DNA from: Rhizobium sullae
GTDB lineage: Bacteria; Pseudomonadota; Alphaproteobacteria; Rhizobiales; Rhizobiaceae
NCBI RefSeq assembly: GCF_900169785.1
Contig: NZ_FWER01000035.1
Location: 1-54,717, forward strand
DNA: 54,717 nucleotides
Direction: 5' to 3'
Part shown: in pieces, positions 7,891-17,062 of the stretch
Layout: every line of letters begins with the position of its first letter
Position numbering within the stretch: the stretch's first letter is position 1
The notes under the pieces: generated by a model
What the model saw: the letters and a program-made list of their open reading frames with translations, nothing else
The model's database searches: none
Told to the model about the DNA's origin: nothing
Made by a program: the position numbers and the translations under genes

Positions 7891-8094
7891 TGTGAATAGA
7901 GCCGAGGCGGCGGCACTGCAGGCTTTATCAGCCGTACGATGTTCTGGATCTTTTGCGAGGCATCGGCGCGCGGGCCTGTCTATCGCTCTTTCAAGCGCAA
8001 GGGGCGGTTTATGTCAGGCGTAAATCGCGCCTGTCGTAGACCGTGCGTCGCAGCTGCGGACGCGATTTCCCGAGCATCCTTCAAAGCGAGCATA

Positions 8095-8952
8095 TCAGGC
8101 CGCCCGCACGGCGACGTTCATTTCACCGATGCCGTCGATCCGGCAATTGAGGATGTCACGCGGTTCTACGGGTGCAACGCCCTCTGGCGTGCCCGTCATG
8201 AACACGTCGCCAGGCTCGAGCGTATACGCTTCGGATGCGTAAGCGATCAGCTTCCTGCAGTCGAAGATCAGATCGCGGGTGTTGGCCTTCTGGCGCGCTC
8301 ACCCCCAATCTTGAGTTCGAAGTCGACATCGGAGGGATCGCCGAATTCGTCAGCGGTCACGAGCCAAGGACCGAAGACCGTGAACGTGTCACGCGACTTG
8401 CGATAGCTACGCTCCTCGGGACCGCGGATCGTCATGTCCAGGCCGATCATGAATCCTGCCACGTAGTCGAGGGCGTCCTCCTCGCGAACATGCCGGCCCC
8501 TCGTTCCGATGACGAAGCACAGTTCGATCTCGTGATCGGTGCGGCGGTCGGAACGGTCGGATACGACGGCTTCCGCGGCGCCGATCATGGAGCTGGTTGC
8601 CTTGAGGAAGACGCCGCATTCCTCGATCGTCTTGACGTGCGAACCGAAGTGGATGCCCTGGTCGGCACGCGACTCCTCAAGGTGAAGCTTGTAGTTGACG
8701 GGCGCGGCCACGATCTTGACGGGCTGCGCGACTGGGCTGAGGAGCTTCACGTCCGCCAGCTTAACGCGGCGGCCGTCGGCGGCGAGATTGCGCATCTCCG
8801 GAACCAGATCCGGGAGGTTAGCGATGAATGCGTCGCCACGAGGGTAGGGCCATTTCACAGGCGGGGAGCCGGTCTACGATCGCGGAGACGTCGACGATCT
8901 CATCACCCTCCACAACGCCAACCCGATTGTCGTCAAAACGGCAAATGCGCAT
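8095..8952 (-). pseudogene. Frameshifted FAH-family hydrolase (locus 1 copy)
   Basis: A copy of the intact FAH gene at 39615-40472, aligning over its full length from ATG 8952 to stop 8095, but broken by two single-base indels. After the LPAC codons an extra base near 8853-8858 shifts the frame before WPYPRGDAF. A missing base near 8296-8301 shifts it again before the segment matching TRDLIFDCRKL. The middle part (about 195 codons) is open and retains EIELCFVIG and GLDMTIR, the metal-site region of the fold. It follows the GntR gene by 15 bases, exactly as in locus 2. Unless both indels are sequencing errors, no full-length enzyme is made from this copy. Confidence 0.88.
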
Positions 8953-8967
8953 TTTCCATCCCTATCT

Positions 8968-9705
8968 CTATTCGGTGATCTTGAGTGCTGGTCTCATTCC
9001 TGCATGAGGATCGAATCCTTCGAGGTTCGCCTTCAAAAGGTCGCCCGTGTGCCGATAGTGTTCTACGAGAAGGCTTCCGGCGAGATCGCCGTCACGCTTG
9101 AGCGCGGCGTCCGCGATCCGCTTGTGCTCCTCCACCGCGCCCGAGCGCGAGCCGCGGCCAAGGCGGGCGATGTAGCGGTACCGGTTGCTCTCGTTGTAGA
9201 GCTGCTCGCAGAAGCGGAGCAGTGACTTCGAAGGGCATGCAGAGATGAGGACTGAATGAAACTCCTCGTGAGCGCGCTCCCACTGCTTCAATGCGTCGTC
9301 ATCGTCCGCGTCGAGCCGGTCGGACTCGCGCTGGAGATGGTACTGCGCCAATACAACTTTCTCCTCCCATTCCACGCCTCCATGCAGGACAGCTTCGCGG
9401 ATCGCGCGTTCCTCGACGAAGCAGCGGGTCCAAAGGATCTCGGCATAGTGCTCGGCGCTGACAACGCCGACACGAAAACCGCGGTTCTCCATGCGCTCAA
9501 CGAGACCTGTGGTCGAGAGGATCGAGAGCGCTTCGCGCAACGGACTGGCGCCCGTCGCATATTTCTCAGTCAGCAGTTCTATTTTCAGCTTCAAACCGGG
9601 TTCCAGCGCGCCGTGAAGGATGTCGCTGCGGATCTGCTCAAGGACGGTCGTCGTCTGAGAGACCGAGGAGTTTTTCTCCTTCGGTGTTTTCGAAGTCCCT
9701 GCCAC
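8968..9705 (-). CDS. GntR-family regulator (FadR/FCD type), locus 1
   Basis: A 245-residue regulator with an N-terminal winged helix (residues about 17-85; GASPLREALSILSTTGLVERMENRGFRV) and a C-terminal FCD ligand domain (EEFHSVLISACPSK, ADAALKRDGDLAG, LLVEHYRHT). It is transcribed away from the extradiol dioxygenase operon and towards the FAH relic. Two TATCGATA palindromes lie in the divergent promoter region. Most likely it is an aromatic-metabolite-responsive repressor of both directions. It is a close paralogue of the gene at 40485. Confidence 0.9.
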   Translation of the reverse strand: MAGTSKTPKEKNSSVSQTTTVLEQIRSDILHGALEPGLKLKIELLTEKYATGASPLREALSILSTTGLVERMENRGFRVGVVSAEHYAEILWTRCFVEERAIREAVLHGGVEWEEKVVLAQYHLQRESDRLDADDDDALKQWERAHEEFHSVLISACPSKSLLRFCEQLYNESNRYRYIARLGRGSRSGAVEEHKRIADAALKRDGDLAGSLLVEHYRHTGDLLKANLEGFDPHAGMRPALKITE

Positions 9706-9786
9706 GGATATTCCTTCCCGATAATTGCTCGCGTCATTTCAACCAGATTTTCGGCGCTGTCAAGAAAACATCGACAAAATCACTTT

Positions 9787-9822
9787 TATCGATATCTCTT
9801 GCAGAAGGCAAGAATATCGATA
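9787..9822. promoter_or_regulatory. Pair of TATCGATA palindromes, locus 1 divergent promoter
   Basis: Perfect 8-bp palindromes TATCGATA occur at 9787-9794 and 9815-9822, 28 bp apart centre to centre. The proximal one is centred 36.5 bp before the dioxygenase ATG. The same distance to the start codon is found for the ATCGATAT box in locus 2, so this box has been kept while its surroundings diverged. They are candidate GntR operators. Confidence 0.5.
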
Positions 9823-9854
9823 TAGATAAGCTGCTAATGAGAGGGTCCTTGTCA

Positions 9855-10868
9855 ATGACCGTACCGACTACCAACAGGTCGCCTGCATTCTCAATTCGAC
9901 GAGCGAGCCACATATCGCTGGCTGTTTCGGACCTGAAGGCTAGCATTGCCTTCTATACTGAGGTGATCGGGCTCGTCGTTTCGGCCCAAGGCGATGATGT
10001 CGCCTACCTTCGTGGTGTCGAGGAAAGTGCTCACCATAGCCTGACCCTGGTCCAGAAGAAGGACCAGCCGTCATGTCTCAGGCTCGGATTTCGAGTCGAT
10101 AGCGAGGCCGAACTCGATCGGGCGTTCGACCACTTCTCAGGATCAGGCCGCAATCCCGCTTTCGTCGATGTTCCCCATCAGGGCCGGACCCTGCACGTGC
10201 CGGACAGCATGGGCGTGCCGCTTGAGTTCTGCGCGACCATGCCCGCACAGCATCGGCTGCATGACCAGTTCCATGTCCAGAAGGGAGGGGCGGCACTCCG
10301 CTACGATCACGTTCAACTGCTTGCGCCCGACGTCGCCAAGGCGAGCGAGTTCTATACGGACCTCGGCTTCCGGATTTCCGACTACTTCGTCGACGGCGAG
10401 CATGACGAAAAACCGCTCGGCATCTTCATGTACCGGAAGAACAATCCCCACGACATCGTATTTCTGACCCGGCCGGGTCCGGTTCTCCACCACTTCGCCT
10501 ACATCGTTGCGGACTCGACGTTCCTCTTCCGCGCACTGGATACCGGTGGCTCGCTGGGCTATGCGTCGAACCTTGAGCGTGGACCGGCAAGGCATGGCGA
10601 GGGCCATGCGCTCTATGTCTATTTCCGGGATCCCGATGGTCACCGGGTGGAGATCATGTCTCCGCCGATCCAGATGGGGGACGCGGAAGATGTCCCCATG
10701 CGGTGGCATCGCGGCAACCGGCATTCCTGGGAATATCCTGCGCCGAAGAGCTGGTTGTACGAGGCGTCCAAGTTCGAGGGCGTCGAAATCGAGGGCAAGG
10801 GCACGGCGGCGAAGCTCCGTAGCCTCGAGGACTTTCTCGCGAACCGTCCGCTCAAGGTCGCGGAGTGA
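9855..10868 (+). CDS. Extradiol dioxygenase, homoprotocatechuate 2,3-dioxygenase-like (locus 1)
   Basis: A 337-residue two-domain vicinal-oxygen-chelate protein. The ligand set of Fe(II) homoprotocatechuate 2,3-dioxygenase can be read directly: His in RYDHVQLL (about 152), His in VLHHFAY (about 213) and Glu in HRVEI (about 266). The catalytic second-sphere His in NNPHD (about 199), His in GEGHALYVYF (251) and its Tyr (256) are also present. It should open a substituted catechol next to one hydroxyl. An in-frame extension to 9684 exists, but the locus 2 copy starts at the equivalent Met, so ATG 9855 is chosen. It heads the operon with hydrolase and ABC genes. The exact substrate is unknown. 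Confidence 0.9.
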   Translation: MTVPTTNRSPAFSIRRASHISLAVSDLKASIAFYTEVIGLVVSAQGDDVAYLRGVEESAHHSLTLVQKKDQPSCLRLGFRVDSEAELDRAFDHFSGSGRNPAFVDVPHQGRTLHVPDSMGVPLEFCATMPAQHRLHDQFHVQKGGAALRYDHVQLLAPDVAKASEFYTDLGFRISDYFVDGEHDEKPLGIFMYRKNNPHDIVFLTRPGPVLHHFAYIVADSTFLFRALDTGGSLGYASNLERGPARHGEGHALYVYFRDPDGHRVEIMSPPIQMGDAEDVPMRWHRGNRHSWEYPAPKSWLYEASKFEGVEIEGKGTAAKLRSLEDFLANRPLKVAE

Positions 10869-10870
10869 TC

Positions 10871-11497
10871 ATGACCGAGCGCCTGACGTTGCAGGGATTC
10901 GAATATCATACCTTCGGGACGCTGGAGAGGGACAGTCGTCCGATCGTGGTCTTCCACAAGACCGGCGGCGACGAGGGTGAACTCGTGCCGCTTGCGAACA
11001 CCGTGGCACCTGGGACAGCGGTCGTCGGTCTCAGAGGTCAAGTCGTTGAGGATAGCAAGCTTCGTTTTTTCAAGCGGCTTGGAGCCGGCCGGTTCGACGA
11101 AGCCGACCTCGCGACGAGAGCGGATGACCTGAACGAGTTTCTGCGCCAGTTCATTTCGACCCATCGTGTGCGGCCTCCAGTCGCTCTTGGACTGTCGAAT
11201 GGCGCGAACATCATCACGGCGGCACTGTATCGAGGCGATCCGCCTCTGAGCGCGGCCGTGCTGCTGCGTCCTGCGATTCCATTCAGGAACGCGACGCCCG
11301 CTTCGATCGGCGGCACGAAGGTGCTGGTGGTCGGGGGAATGTCAGACGAAACGGTGAAGCCCGACGAAATCCTCAGGCTCACTGACGCTCTCAGGGCGGC
11401 CGGGGCTCGTGTCGATCTTACGATGATCGCCGCCGCTGGCCACAGGCTCGTGACGGGAGACGAAGCCGCCATCCAGGGATGGCTAAAGATGATTTAG
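10871..11497 (+). CDS. Alpha/beta hydrolase (phospholipase/carboxylesterase-like), locus 1
   Basis: A 208-residue alpha/beta-hydrolase with the nucleophile elbow GLSNGAN (Ser about 110), an acid in the SDETV region and a late His in AAGHRL. This is the size of the small dienelactone-hydrolase/esterase group (about 200-220). It starts two bases after the dioxygenase stop, with GGAG from the end of that gene as RBS. It probably acts on the ring-cleavage product or on an ester precursor of the catechol. The paralogue in locus 2 is frameshifted, so this is the only intact copy in the window. Confidence 0.85.
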   Translation: MTERLTLQGFEYHTFGTLERDSRPIVVFHKTGGDEGELVPLANTVAPGTAVVGLRGQVVEDSKLRFFKRLGAGRFDEADLATRADDLNEFLRQFISTHRVRPPVALGLSNGANIITAALYRGDPPLSAAVLLRPAIPFRNATPASIGGTKVLVVGGMSDETVKPDEILRLTDALRAAGARVDLTMIAAAGHRLVTGDEAAIQGWLKMI

Positions 11498-11525
11498 TCG
11501 ACTTTGTCGGCTAGTGGGAGGTGCA

Positions 11526-12338
11526 ATGCAAGCGCAAATGCTCGATTTACCCGGTAGCCGGAATAAGCCCGATGGTGCGAAGACGCTGATATCCCTGTCC
11601 GACGTGCACATCAGCCTCGGACGCCGCCCGATCCTCACAGGAATCAATCTCGAAATCGCAAAGGGCGAGTTCCTCTGCATCGTCGGTGGTTCTGGATGCG
11701 GCAAGACGACCTTGCTCCGCGCTGTGGCAGGCCTTATTCAGCCCACCAGCGGATCGGTCAAGATCGACGGCAAGGCGGTCCTGGAACCGCGCCAGGATGT
11801 CGCCGTCGTTTTCCAGGACTATGGTAAGGCGCTGCTTCCTTGGCGCACCGCGTACGGAAATGTCGAGCTCGCACTTGAAGCGAACGGCACCCCCAGGGAG
11901 CGACGGAAGACCATCATAGAGGACTTGCTCGCGAAGGTGGGCCTCGGGGAGCAGGGGGCGAAGTACCCGTCCGAACTGTCAGGTGGCATGCAGCAGAGGC
12001 TTCAGATCGCACGTTGCCTTGCGCAGTCTCCGGCCGTCATGCTTATGGATGAGCCTTTCGGCGCGCTCGACGCGATGACGAGGCAGGCACTGCAGGACGA
12101 AATCCTTGAACTCGTTGCAAGCACCGGTACGACGGTCTTCTTCGTCACGCACGATCTCGAAGAGGCCGTCTATCTCGGCGACCGCGTCATCGGCCTGCGG
12201 CCGAACCCCGGCCGCGTCGGGATCGAAACTGGTGTCTCCCTTGCACGGCCGCGCAACCAGCTCACCTCGCGCGAGGACGCCGAATTCCTGCGTCTGCGCC
12301 GAAAGCTGTTCGACTTCATCCAGGAGGCCGAGGCATGA
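11526..12338 (+). CDS. ABC transporter ATPase (SsuB/TauB/NitT type)
   Basis: A 270-residue ATP-binding subunit with Walker A GGSGCGKTT, signature LSGGMQQRLQIARCLA, Walker B VMLMDEPFGALD and switch His in FVTHDLEEA. The sequence belongs to the nitrate/sulfonate/taurine importer group. The ATG at 11526 follows GGGAGG. It is part of a four-gene importer inserted between the hydrolase and LysR genes of locus 1, with none at the same place in locus 2. It energises uptake of an unknown, probably aromatic or sulfonate-like compound. Confidence 0.92.
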   Translation: MQAQMLDLPGSRNKPDGAKTLISLSDVHISLGRRPILTGINLEIAKGEFLCIVGGSGCGKTTLLRAVAGLIQPTSGSVKIDGKAVLEPRQDVAVVFQDYGKALLPWRTAYGNVELALEANGTPRERRKTIIEDLLAKVGLGEQGAKYPSELSGGMQQRLQIARCLAQSPAVMLMDEPFGALDAMTRQALQDEILELVASTGTTVFFVTHDLEEAVYLGDRVIGLRPNPGRVGIETGVSLARPRNQLTSREDAEFLRLRRKLFDFIQEAEA

Positions 12339-13141
12339 GCCAGCTCACCGTGACAATAGAAGATGAGGCCGCCGCGCCTCGCTTCACCTTCCCTCGTGGA
12401 CTGGTTATTCCAGTGATCCTCGTGGCGGCGTGGGAGCTAGCGTTCCGGGTGGGCGGCTTCCAGAGTGACAGTCTTGCTGCTCCGGGCGGAGTCGCCGTTG
12501 CTCTAGTGCGCGGCCTTGCGAGCGGAGAGATCCTGCAGGCGACCGGCCAGACACTCTCGGCAGCCATGCTGGGTCTTGCCATCGCTGGCGTCATAGGTCT
12601 CGTCATGGGAGTGTTCCGGGGCCTCTTCTGGCGACTGGACTGCGTGCTGGATGTCACCACGGAAGCGCTTCGGCCAATCCCGTCGTCCGCGCTGATCCCG
12701 GTGATGATCCTCATCTTCGGCTTCGGCTACAGGCTGGAGAGCGCCTGCGTGGCGTTCAGTTGCACCTGGACGATCTTCATCCTGACGCGCACCGCGGTCA
12801 TGGGCGTCGAGCCGCGTCTCATGGAGGTCGCGAAAGTCCTCCAGCTCGGTCTGATTGACCGGACGTTCAAGATCATTCTCCCGGCGGCGCTGCCGCGCAT
12901 ATTCGTCGCCTTCCGCCTGGCAGCAGGCTTGGCGCTCGTTGTCGCCGTCACCTGCGAAGTCACCGCCAATCCGTTGGGTATGGGCTTCGAGATGATGTCG
13001 GCGAGCCAGTCACTCCGTCCCCAGTTGACGCTCGCATATCTTGTTTGGATCGGCTTCATTGGCTGGTCGCTGAATGCGATCCTCGTGAACGCACAGCACC
13101 GCTTCTTCAGTCCTGCCGCCTCGATCGGAGCAGCGAAATGA
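12335..13141 (+). CDS. ABC transporter permease 1 (SsuC-like)
   Basis: A 268-residue inner-membrane protein with about six transmembrane helices and the ABC-permease coupling segment EVAKVLQLGLIDRTFKIILPAALP (the EAA loop, about 163-186). Its start overlaps the ATPase stop by ATGA. A second, different permease follows, so the channel is probably a heterodimer, unlike the usual homodimeric SsuC/TauC. Confidence 0.9.
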   Translation: MSQLTVTIEDEAAAPRFTFPRGLVIPVILVAAWELAFRVGGFQSDSLAAPGGVAVALVRGLASGEILQATGQTLSAAMLGLAIAGVIGLVMGVFRGLFWRLDCVLDVTTEALRPIPSSALIPVMILIFGFGYRLESACVAFSCTWTIFILTRTAVMGVEPRLMEVAKVLQLGLIDRTFKIILPAALPRIFVAFRLAAGLALVVAVTCEVTANPLGMGFEMMSASQSLRPQLTLAYLVWIGFIGWSLNAILVNAQHRFFSPAASIGAAK

Positions 13142-13899
13142 CCGATAACCGACTCATCTGGCGCATCGGCGGCTTCGTCTTCGCGGCGCTCGTGGTGGCG
13201 ATATGGCAGATCCAGGCCAACCTCGGCCTGATCTCCCCGATCTATCTGCCCAGCCCCCAGCGGGCCATGAATTCGCTCATCAACGGCTTCTCAAACGGCC
13301 TGCTGCTGGACCGAATGATGAGCACGGTCGAGCGGATGATCTACGGCTGGGTGCTAGCATCACTCCTCGGGGTCGTGCTCGGCTCGATCATAGGCATCTC
13401 GAGGGCTGCGCGGTCCTACCTCGAGCCCATGCTGGAATATCTCCGGCCGATGCCCGCATCCGCTGTCATTCCGGTCATGATTCCGATCCTGGGTCTTACA
13501 GAGACCATGGTTCTCACGGTGATTGGCTTCGCTGCGCTGTGGCCGACGCTGCTCGCAACGATTCATGGGTTCTCTTCCATCGAGCCCCGTCTGACCGAGG
13601 TGGCGCGAATCCTGAAGCTCAGCCGTGCGGGCTTCATCTGGAAGATCGCGCTGCCGAATGCCCTTCCTGACATCATTGCGGGCGCACGCATCAGCCTCAC
13701 CTACGCACTGATCCTGTCGGTCGTCGGCGAAATGCTCTCTGGCCGCGAAGGTCTCGGCCAGTTCATCCTATCGTCGGCACGACTGTTCAAGGCGCCGGAC
13801 CTGTTCGCAGGTGTAATGCTACTCGGTCTGCTCGGCTACCTGTCCGCCATGCTCGTCGCCCAGTTAGAGAAACATCTCCTGAAGTGGCGGAAAACCTGA
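13138..13899 (+). CDS. ABC transporter permease 2 (SsuC-like)
   Basis: A 253-residue membrane protein with an EAA loop (EVARILKLSRAGFIWKIALP). The frame is open upstream to 13045, but the ATG at 13138 overlaps the stop of permease 1 by ATGA and begins just before the first membrane helix, so it is taken as the start. It pairs with permease 1 in the importer. Confidence 0.9.
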   Translation: MTDNRLIWRIGGFVFAALVVAIWQIQANLGLISPIYLPSPQRAMNSLINGFSNGLLLDRMMSTVERMIYGWVLASLLGVVLGSIIGISRAARSYLEPMLEYLRPMPASAVIPVMIPILGLTETMVLTVIGFAALWPTLLATIHGFSSIEPRLTEVARILKLSRAGFIWKIALPNALPDIIAGARISLTYALILSVVGEMLSGREGLGQFILSSARLFKAPDLFAGVMLLGLLGYLSAMLVAQLEKHLLKWRKT

Positions 13900-13939
13900 T
13901 CAGCCTGGCATTGCAAACATCTTTGAGGAGGAAAGAAAG

Positions 13940-14866
13940 ATGAGGAAGACAGTTCTCGCAGTTGCATTTGCCCTAGGCTTGGCGACACCGGCATTCTCGC
14001 AATCCCCGGTGAAGATCAACGTCGGCTTTACACCGGTCATCGATTGCCTCGGCGCCTTCATCGCAAAGGACCTAGGCTTTTTCGAGAAGCGCGGCCTGGA
14101 CGTGACGATCACTCAGATGCCGAACAGCCAGTCCATGCCGCCTGCGCTCCTCGCGGACAGCCTTCAGGTAGGCGCCGTTGCCGCTCCCATCCTCATTCAG
14201 TCCAGGGCGGGCGGCTTCCCGATAAAGATCATCTCTGGGGGCACGTTTGTCACCAACGCCAATCCGAACGGCGCCATCGTCGTGCGCAACGGCGTGAACA
14301 TTAATTCTCCTGCCGATTTCGTTGGGAAGCGTGTCGCATCTGGCGCACTCGGAAGTTACTTTAACGTGCTCTTCCGCCAGTGGCTGGCAGACAATAAGGT
14401 CGACCCGGAGAAGGTGACCTACGTTGAAGTCGGTTTCCCGCAGGTCGGAGACGTGATGCGCAACGGCCAGATCGATGCGTCGACTATCGGTCAGCCCTTC
14501 ATCTCACGTATTGAAGAAGCGGGTGTTGGCAAGGCTTATCGCTGGTACGTCGGCGACTTCCCAGACGGTCTCCTTTCCAACGTCTACACGACGACAGAGG
14601 ACTGGATCGCTAAGAACCCGAAGGCCGTAGCGGACTTCAAGGAAGCGCTTAACGAAGCGAACAACTTCATCAAAAGCAATTCGGAAAAATCCCGCGAAAT
14701 TGCTGCAAAGTACCTAAAACTGCCGCCGGAAGGGATGAAGAACGTCCCGTTCTCCAACTATTCGATCGACGTTACCGAGGCCCAGGTCAAGGCCTGGAAC
14801 GACATCATGAAAAAGAATAAGTTCATCGATGGCGATGTGGATGCTGCATCATTAATAGTGAAATAA
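13940..14866 (+). CDS. ABC substrate-binding protein (NMT1/SsuA-like)
   Basis: A 308-residue periplasmic protein with a clear Sec signal peptide (MRKTVLAVAFALGLATPAFS, cleavage about residue 20). The mature N-terminus VKINVGFTPVID and the segments DLGFFEKRGLDV and GQPFISRIEEAG are typical of the NMT1/THI5-like binding proteins of nitrate/sulfonate/pyrimidine importers. The gap to the permease is 40 bases with a GAGGAGG RBS. It determines substrate choice, which cannot be predicted from sequence, but the context argues for a precursor of the locus 1 catechol. Confidence 0.9.
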   Translation: MRKTVLAVAFALGLATPAFSQSPVKINVGFTPVIDCLGAFIAKDLGFFEKRGLDVTITQMPNSQSMPPALLADSLQVGAVAAPILIQSRAGGFPIKIISGGTFVTNANPNGAIVVRNGVNINSPADFVGKRVASGALGSYFNVLFRQWLADNKVDPEKVTYVEVGFPQVGDVMRNGQIDASTIGQPFISRIEEAGVGKAYRWYVGDFPDGLLSNVYTTTEDWIAKNPKAVADFKEALNEANNFIKSNSEKSREIAAKYLKLPPEGMKNVPFSNYSIDVTEAQVKAWNDIMKKNKFIDGDVDAASLIVK

Positions 14867-14896
14867 GAAAGTGCTGTTGGGAGCTAGGCAAGGCAC

Positions 14897-15820
14897 ATGC
14901 ATTGGGTGACTCTTAACGGCCTCATGACCTTCCATTCGATTGTAGAGCTGGGCAGCATCAACCGTGCTGCCCATGCTCTCAATGTCTCGCAATCCTCCCT
15001 GACCAGGACACTGCAGCATCTCGAAGCGAGGCTCGGCGGTACACTGGTGACGAGAAGTCCAAAGGGGATTGAACTCACGGCCTTCGGCGAACTGGTGTTC
15101 GCGCACGCGAATGACATCAAGCGACAGGTTGGACGAGCAGAGACATTCATCAAGACCCATCAAGATGCGTCCGCCCAACTCCTGAGAGTGGGTGTTGTCA
15201 TGGTCCATCCCCTTATGGCTTTCTGCGACAGCATCGTGAGCTTGGTCGAGAAGCATCCGGAATTCCGCGTAGAACTACGGTTCGGATCGGCGACCGAGAT
15301 GCTGCAGGCTTTACAGCAGGACGCTCTTGATATCGTGCTCTACTACACGTTGACGGGCACAGAGGCGGAAGGGCTGGTTCAGGATGTGCTCGCGGATGAG
15401 GAAGTCGCGATCTTTGCGAGCCCATTGCATCCCCTTGCCGAGAATCCAGCACCGTCCGTGGAGGATCTAGCCTCCGCAAGATGGACTCTTGGCCCGACTG
15501 ATGTTTCCATCACTCGCTTGATTGCAGCAGTATTTGAAGAATCCGGTATCCCTGGGCCGGATATAGCAATAGAGGTCGACATGATCCCGTTACGGCGGGC
15601 TATTACACAGAACTCCCGCTTTCTGTCCGCGTTTCAGACGCATCACGTTAGCCCCGAACTCGCAAACGGGAAGCTCGTCAGAATCCGGTTTCCACTGAAG
15701 CAGGAGCGGCGGTCGATCGGCACCATCCGGATCGGCCCTCACACGCGGCTGACGCGCACGTTCGTTTCCATACTTAAGGATGTGTACCAGCGTGAAGTAG
15801 GATTCGGTCGCTCCGGCTAG
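14897..15820 (+). CDS. LysR-family regulator, locus 1
   Basis: A 307-residue LysR protein with an N-terminal helix-turn-helix (residues about 4-63; GSINRAAHALNVSQSSLTRT) and a periplasmic-binding-like effector domain. It is the last gene of the locus and reads in the same direction, so it may be co-transcribed with the importer. Its paralogue in locus 2 (43057) directly follows the broken hydrolase. Having both GntR and LysR regulators at each locus suggests two-layer control. Confidence 0.9.
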   Translation: MHWVTLNGLMTFHSIVELGSINRAAHALNVSQSSLTRTLQHLEARLGGTLVTRSPKGIELTAFGELVFAHANDIKRQVGRAETFIKTHQDASAQLLRVGVVMVHPLMAFCDSIVSLVEKHPEFRVELRFGSATEMLQALQQDALDIVLYYTLTGTEAEGLVQDVLADEEVAIFASPLHPLAENPAPSVEDLASARWTLGPTDVSITRLIAAVFEESGIPGPDIAIEVDMIPLRRAITQNSRFLSAFQTHHVSPELANGKLVRIRFPLKQERRSIGTIRIGPHTRLTRTFVSILKDVYQREVGFGRSG

Positions 15821-16228
15821 GTGGATTCCGCGGGCCCGAGTGGCAGCAAGCAAAACACTTCAATCCGAGTTGGCTCGTCTGGTCAGACACGATCCCCCCG
15901 CAGCAATGATCGACCATGTCTTCGTTTGAAGAGGCAGTTTTCACGCATTAAGAGCGAGAGGTTTTCGACCGGATCAGGTTCGGGAGATTTCCACCAGATG
16001 CCGGGTCATGGCAAGGAGTGATGATTGTCCCGTAACTTGTTCTTCCGGACGATACGAGCACAGGGAGTGGATAAGGTCCTGCTCGAGCAGATCATCCGTT
16101 AGCCGAATGGGCAGACGATCGAGGTCGAGGTCAGCGCGCCGGTCGATGCGGCAATCGCCTTTGCCAGCGTGTCAGCACTGACGTCTTGAGGTCTCTCAAG
16201 ATGGCGATTCGTGCCAGCGCCTGCACCG
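15821..16228. other. Stretch without a supported gene
   Basis: No frame on either strand forms a recognisable gene. The stretch lies between LysR and the molybdenum-hydroxylase relic and probably is decayed sequence. A short minus-strand patch (about 16190-16100, ADTLAKAIAAST) looks coding-like but cannot be assigned. Confidence 0.4.
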
Positions 16229-16445
16229 TCATGCAAAGCTAATTTCGAGACTGAACGGCGCCTTGCGCAACCGCTTTCCCGTGGCGGCATGGATCGCGTT
16301 CGCCAATGCGGGAATCGATGGCGGGACTCAGCACTCTCCTGCACCGCCGATCCGAGTCGAATGTTCCAGGAGATGAAGCTCGATTTCCGGGCATTGCGCC
16401 ATTCGCGCGGCATCGAATTCGTCGAAGTTGGCCTGCACGCCGATC
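16229..16445 (-). pseudogene. C-terminal relic of an IorB-type molybdenum hydroxylase
   Basis: The minus strand encodes the last about 70 residues of a protein like the intact IorB gene ending at 26059. It includes MAQCPEIELHLLE, RIGGAGEC, IPALANAIHA and TGKRLRKAPF. An in-frame TGA replaces the Gly codon in the motif GECGVPP next to the catalytic Glu. The similarity is to the paralogue's 3' end only; upstream sequence is lost. It shows that a second IorB-like gene once stood here. Confidence 0.75.
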
Positions 16446-16589
16446 TCGGCCGGCGCGTCACGCGGCTGCTCGTAATGGCGCCCGCAGCTACGCGGCAAAG
16501 AGCCGATATGATGGTGGCGATCCTGATCAGCGAAGATACTCAGTCCGCAAAGGCCGGCACGACGACCAGCGACTGCTCAAGCCGGCGGC

Positions 16590-16832
16590 TTGATCTCTTC
16601 GGCCTCGTAACTCTGGCCTTGGCGTTTGTCGTGGCGAACTTCTTCTTCCACTCGTAGAGCGAATGCTGGCTCACGCCGAGCCGTTGCGAAACCTCCGCAA
16701 CCGAATAACCCGTTCCGTGATCTAACGCACCGCATCACGCTTGAAATCGTCGCTGAAATTGCCTTTGCCCATGAAGGCCTCCTTACCTCAAATTTAGGGA
16801 AGAAAGCGTCTACAAATCTAGGGGCTTATTCA
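16590..16832 (-). mobile_element. IS3-family relic (orfA fragment and one terminus)
   Basis: From ATG 16772 the minus strand encodes MGKGNFSDDFKRDAVR, then after a stop and a base loss SVAEVSQRLGVSQHSLYEWKKKF. This is the helix-turn-helix OrfA of IS3-family elements. A GGAGG RBS precedes the ATG. The outer end TGAATAAGCCCC at 16832 fits an IS3-type terminus beginning with TG. No orfB follows, so the element is inactive. Confidence 0.75.
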
Positions 16833-17062
16833 GGGCCTTCGATTTGTTCCTGACACAAAGCTGGTAAACGCCGTTAAAATCTGTTCGTCTAGCCGTTCCA
16901 CCTTGGGCGCGTTCGCGGAACTGGTTGAAGCTACGTCGTGGTTTCGGCAGTCCGCACCTCTGGGGTCGCGCCAGCGACTGCTCGTGGTGCTTGACGAAGG
17001 GCCCAGGATTTGAACACCGAAGGCCTCGGCCCTCAGCTAACGGGCTTAGCGCACGGGCGGCT

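Noticed and set aside
8235..8978. Long plus-strand open frame
   Set aside because: It is the antisense shadow of the FAH relic; its composition is Arg/Asp-rich without any family pattern, and the minus-strand paralogue alignment is decisive.
16100..16190. Open frame with ADTLAKAIAASTGALTS
   Set aside because: Looks coding but has no start, no family and sits next to a pseudogene.
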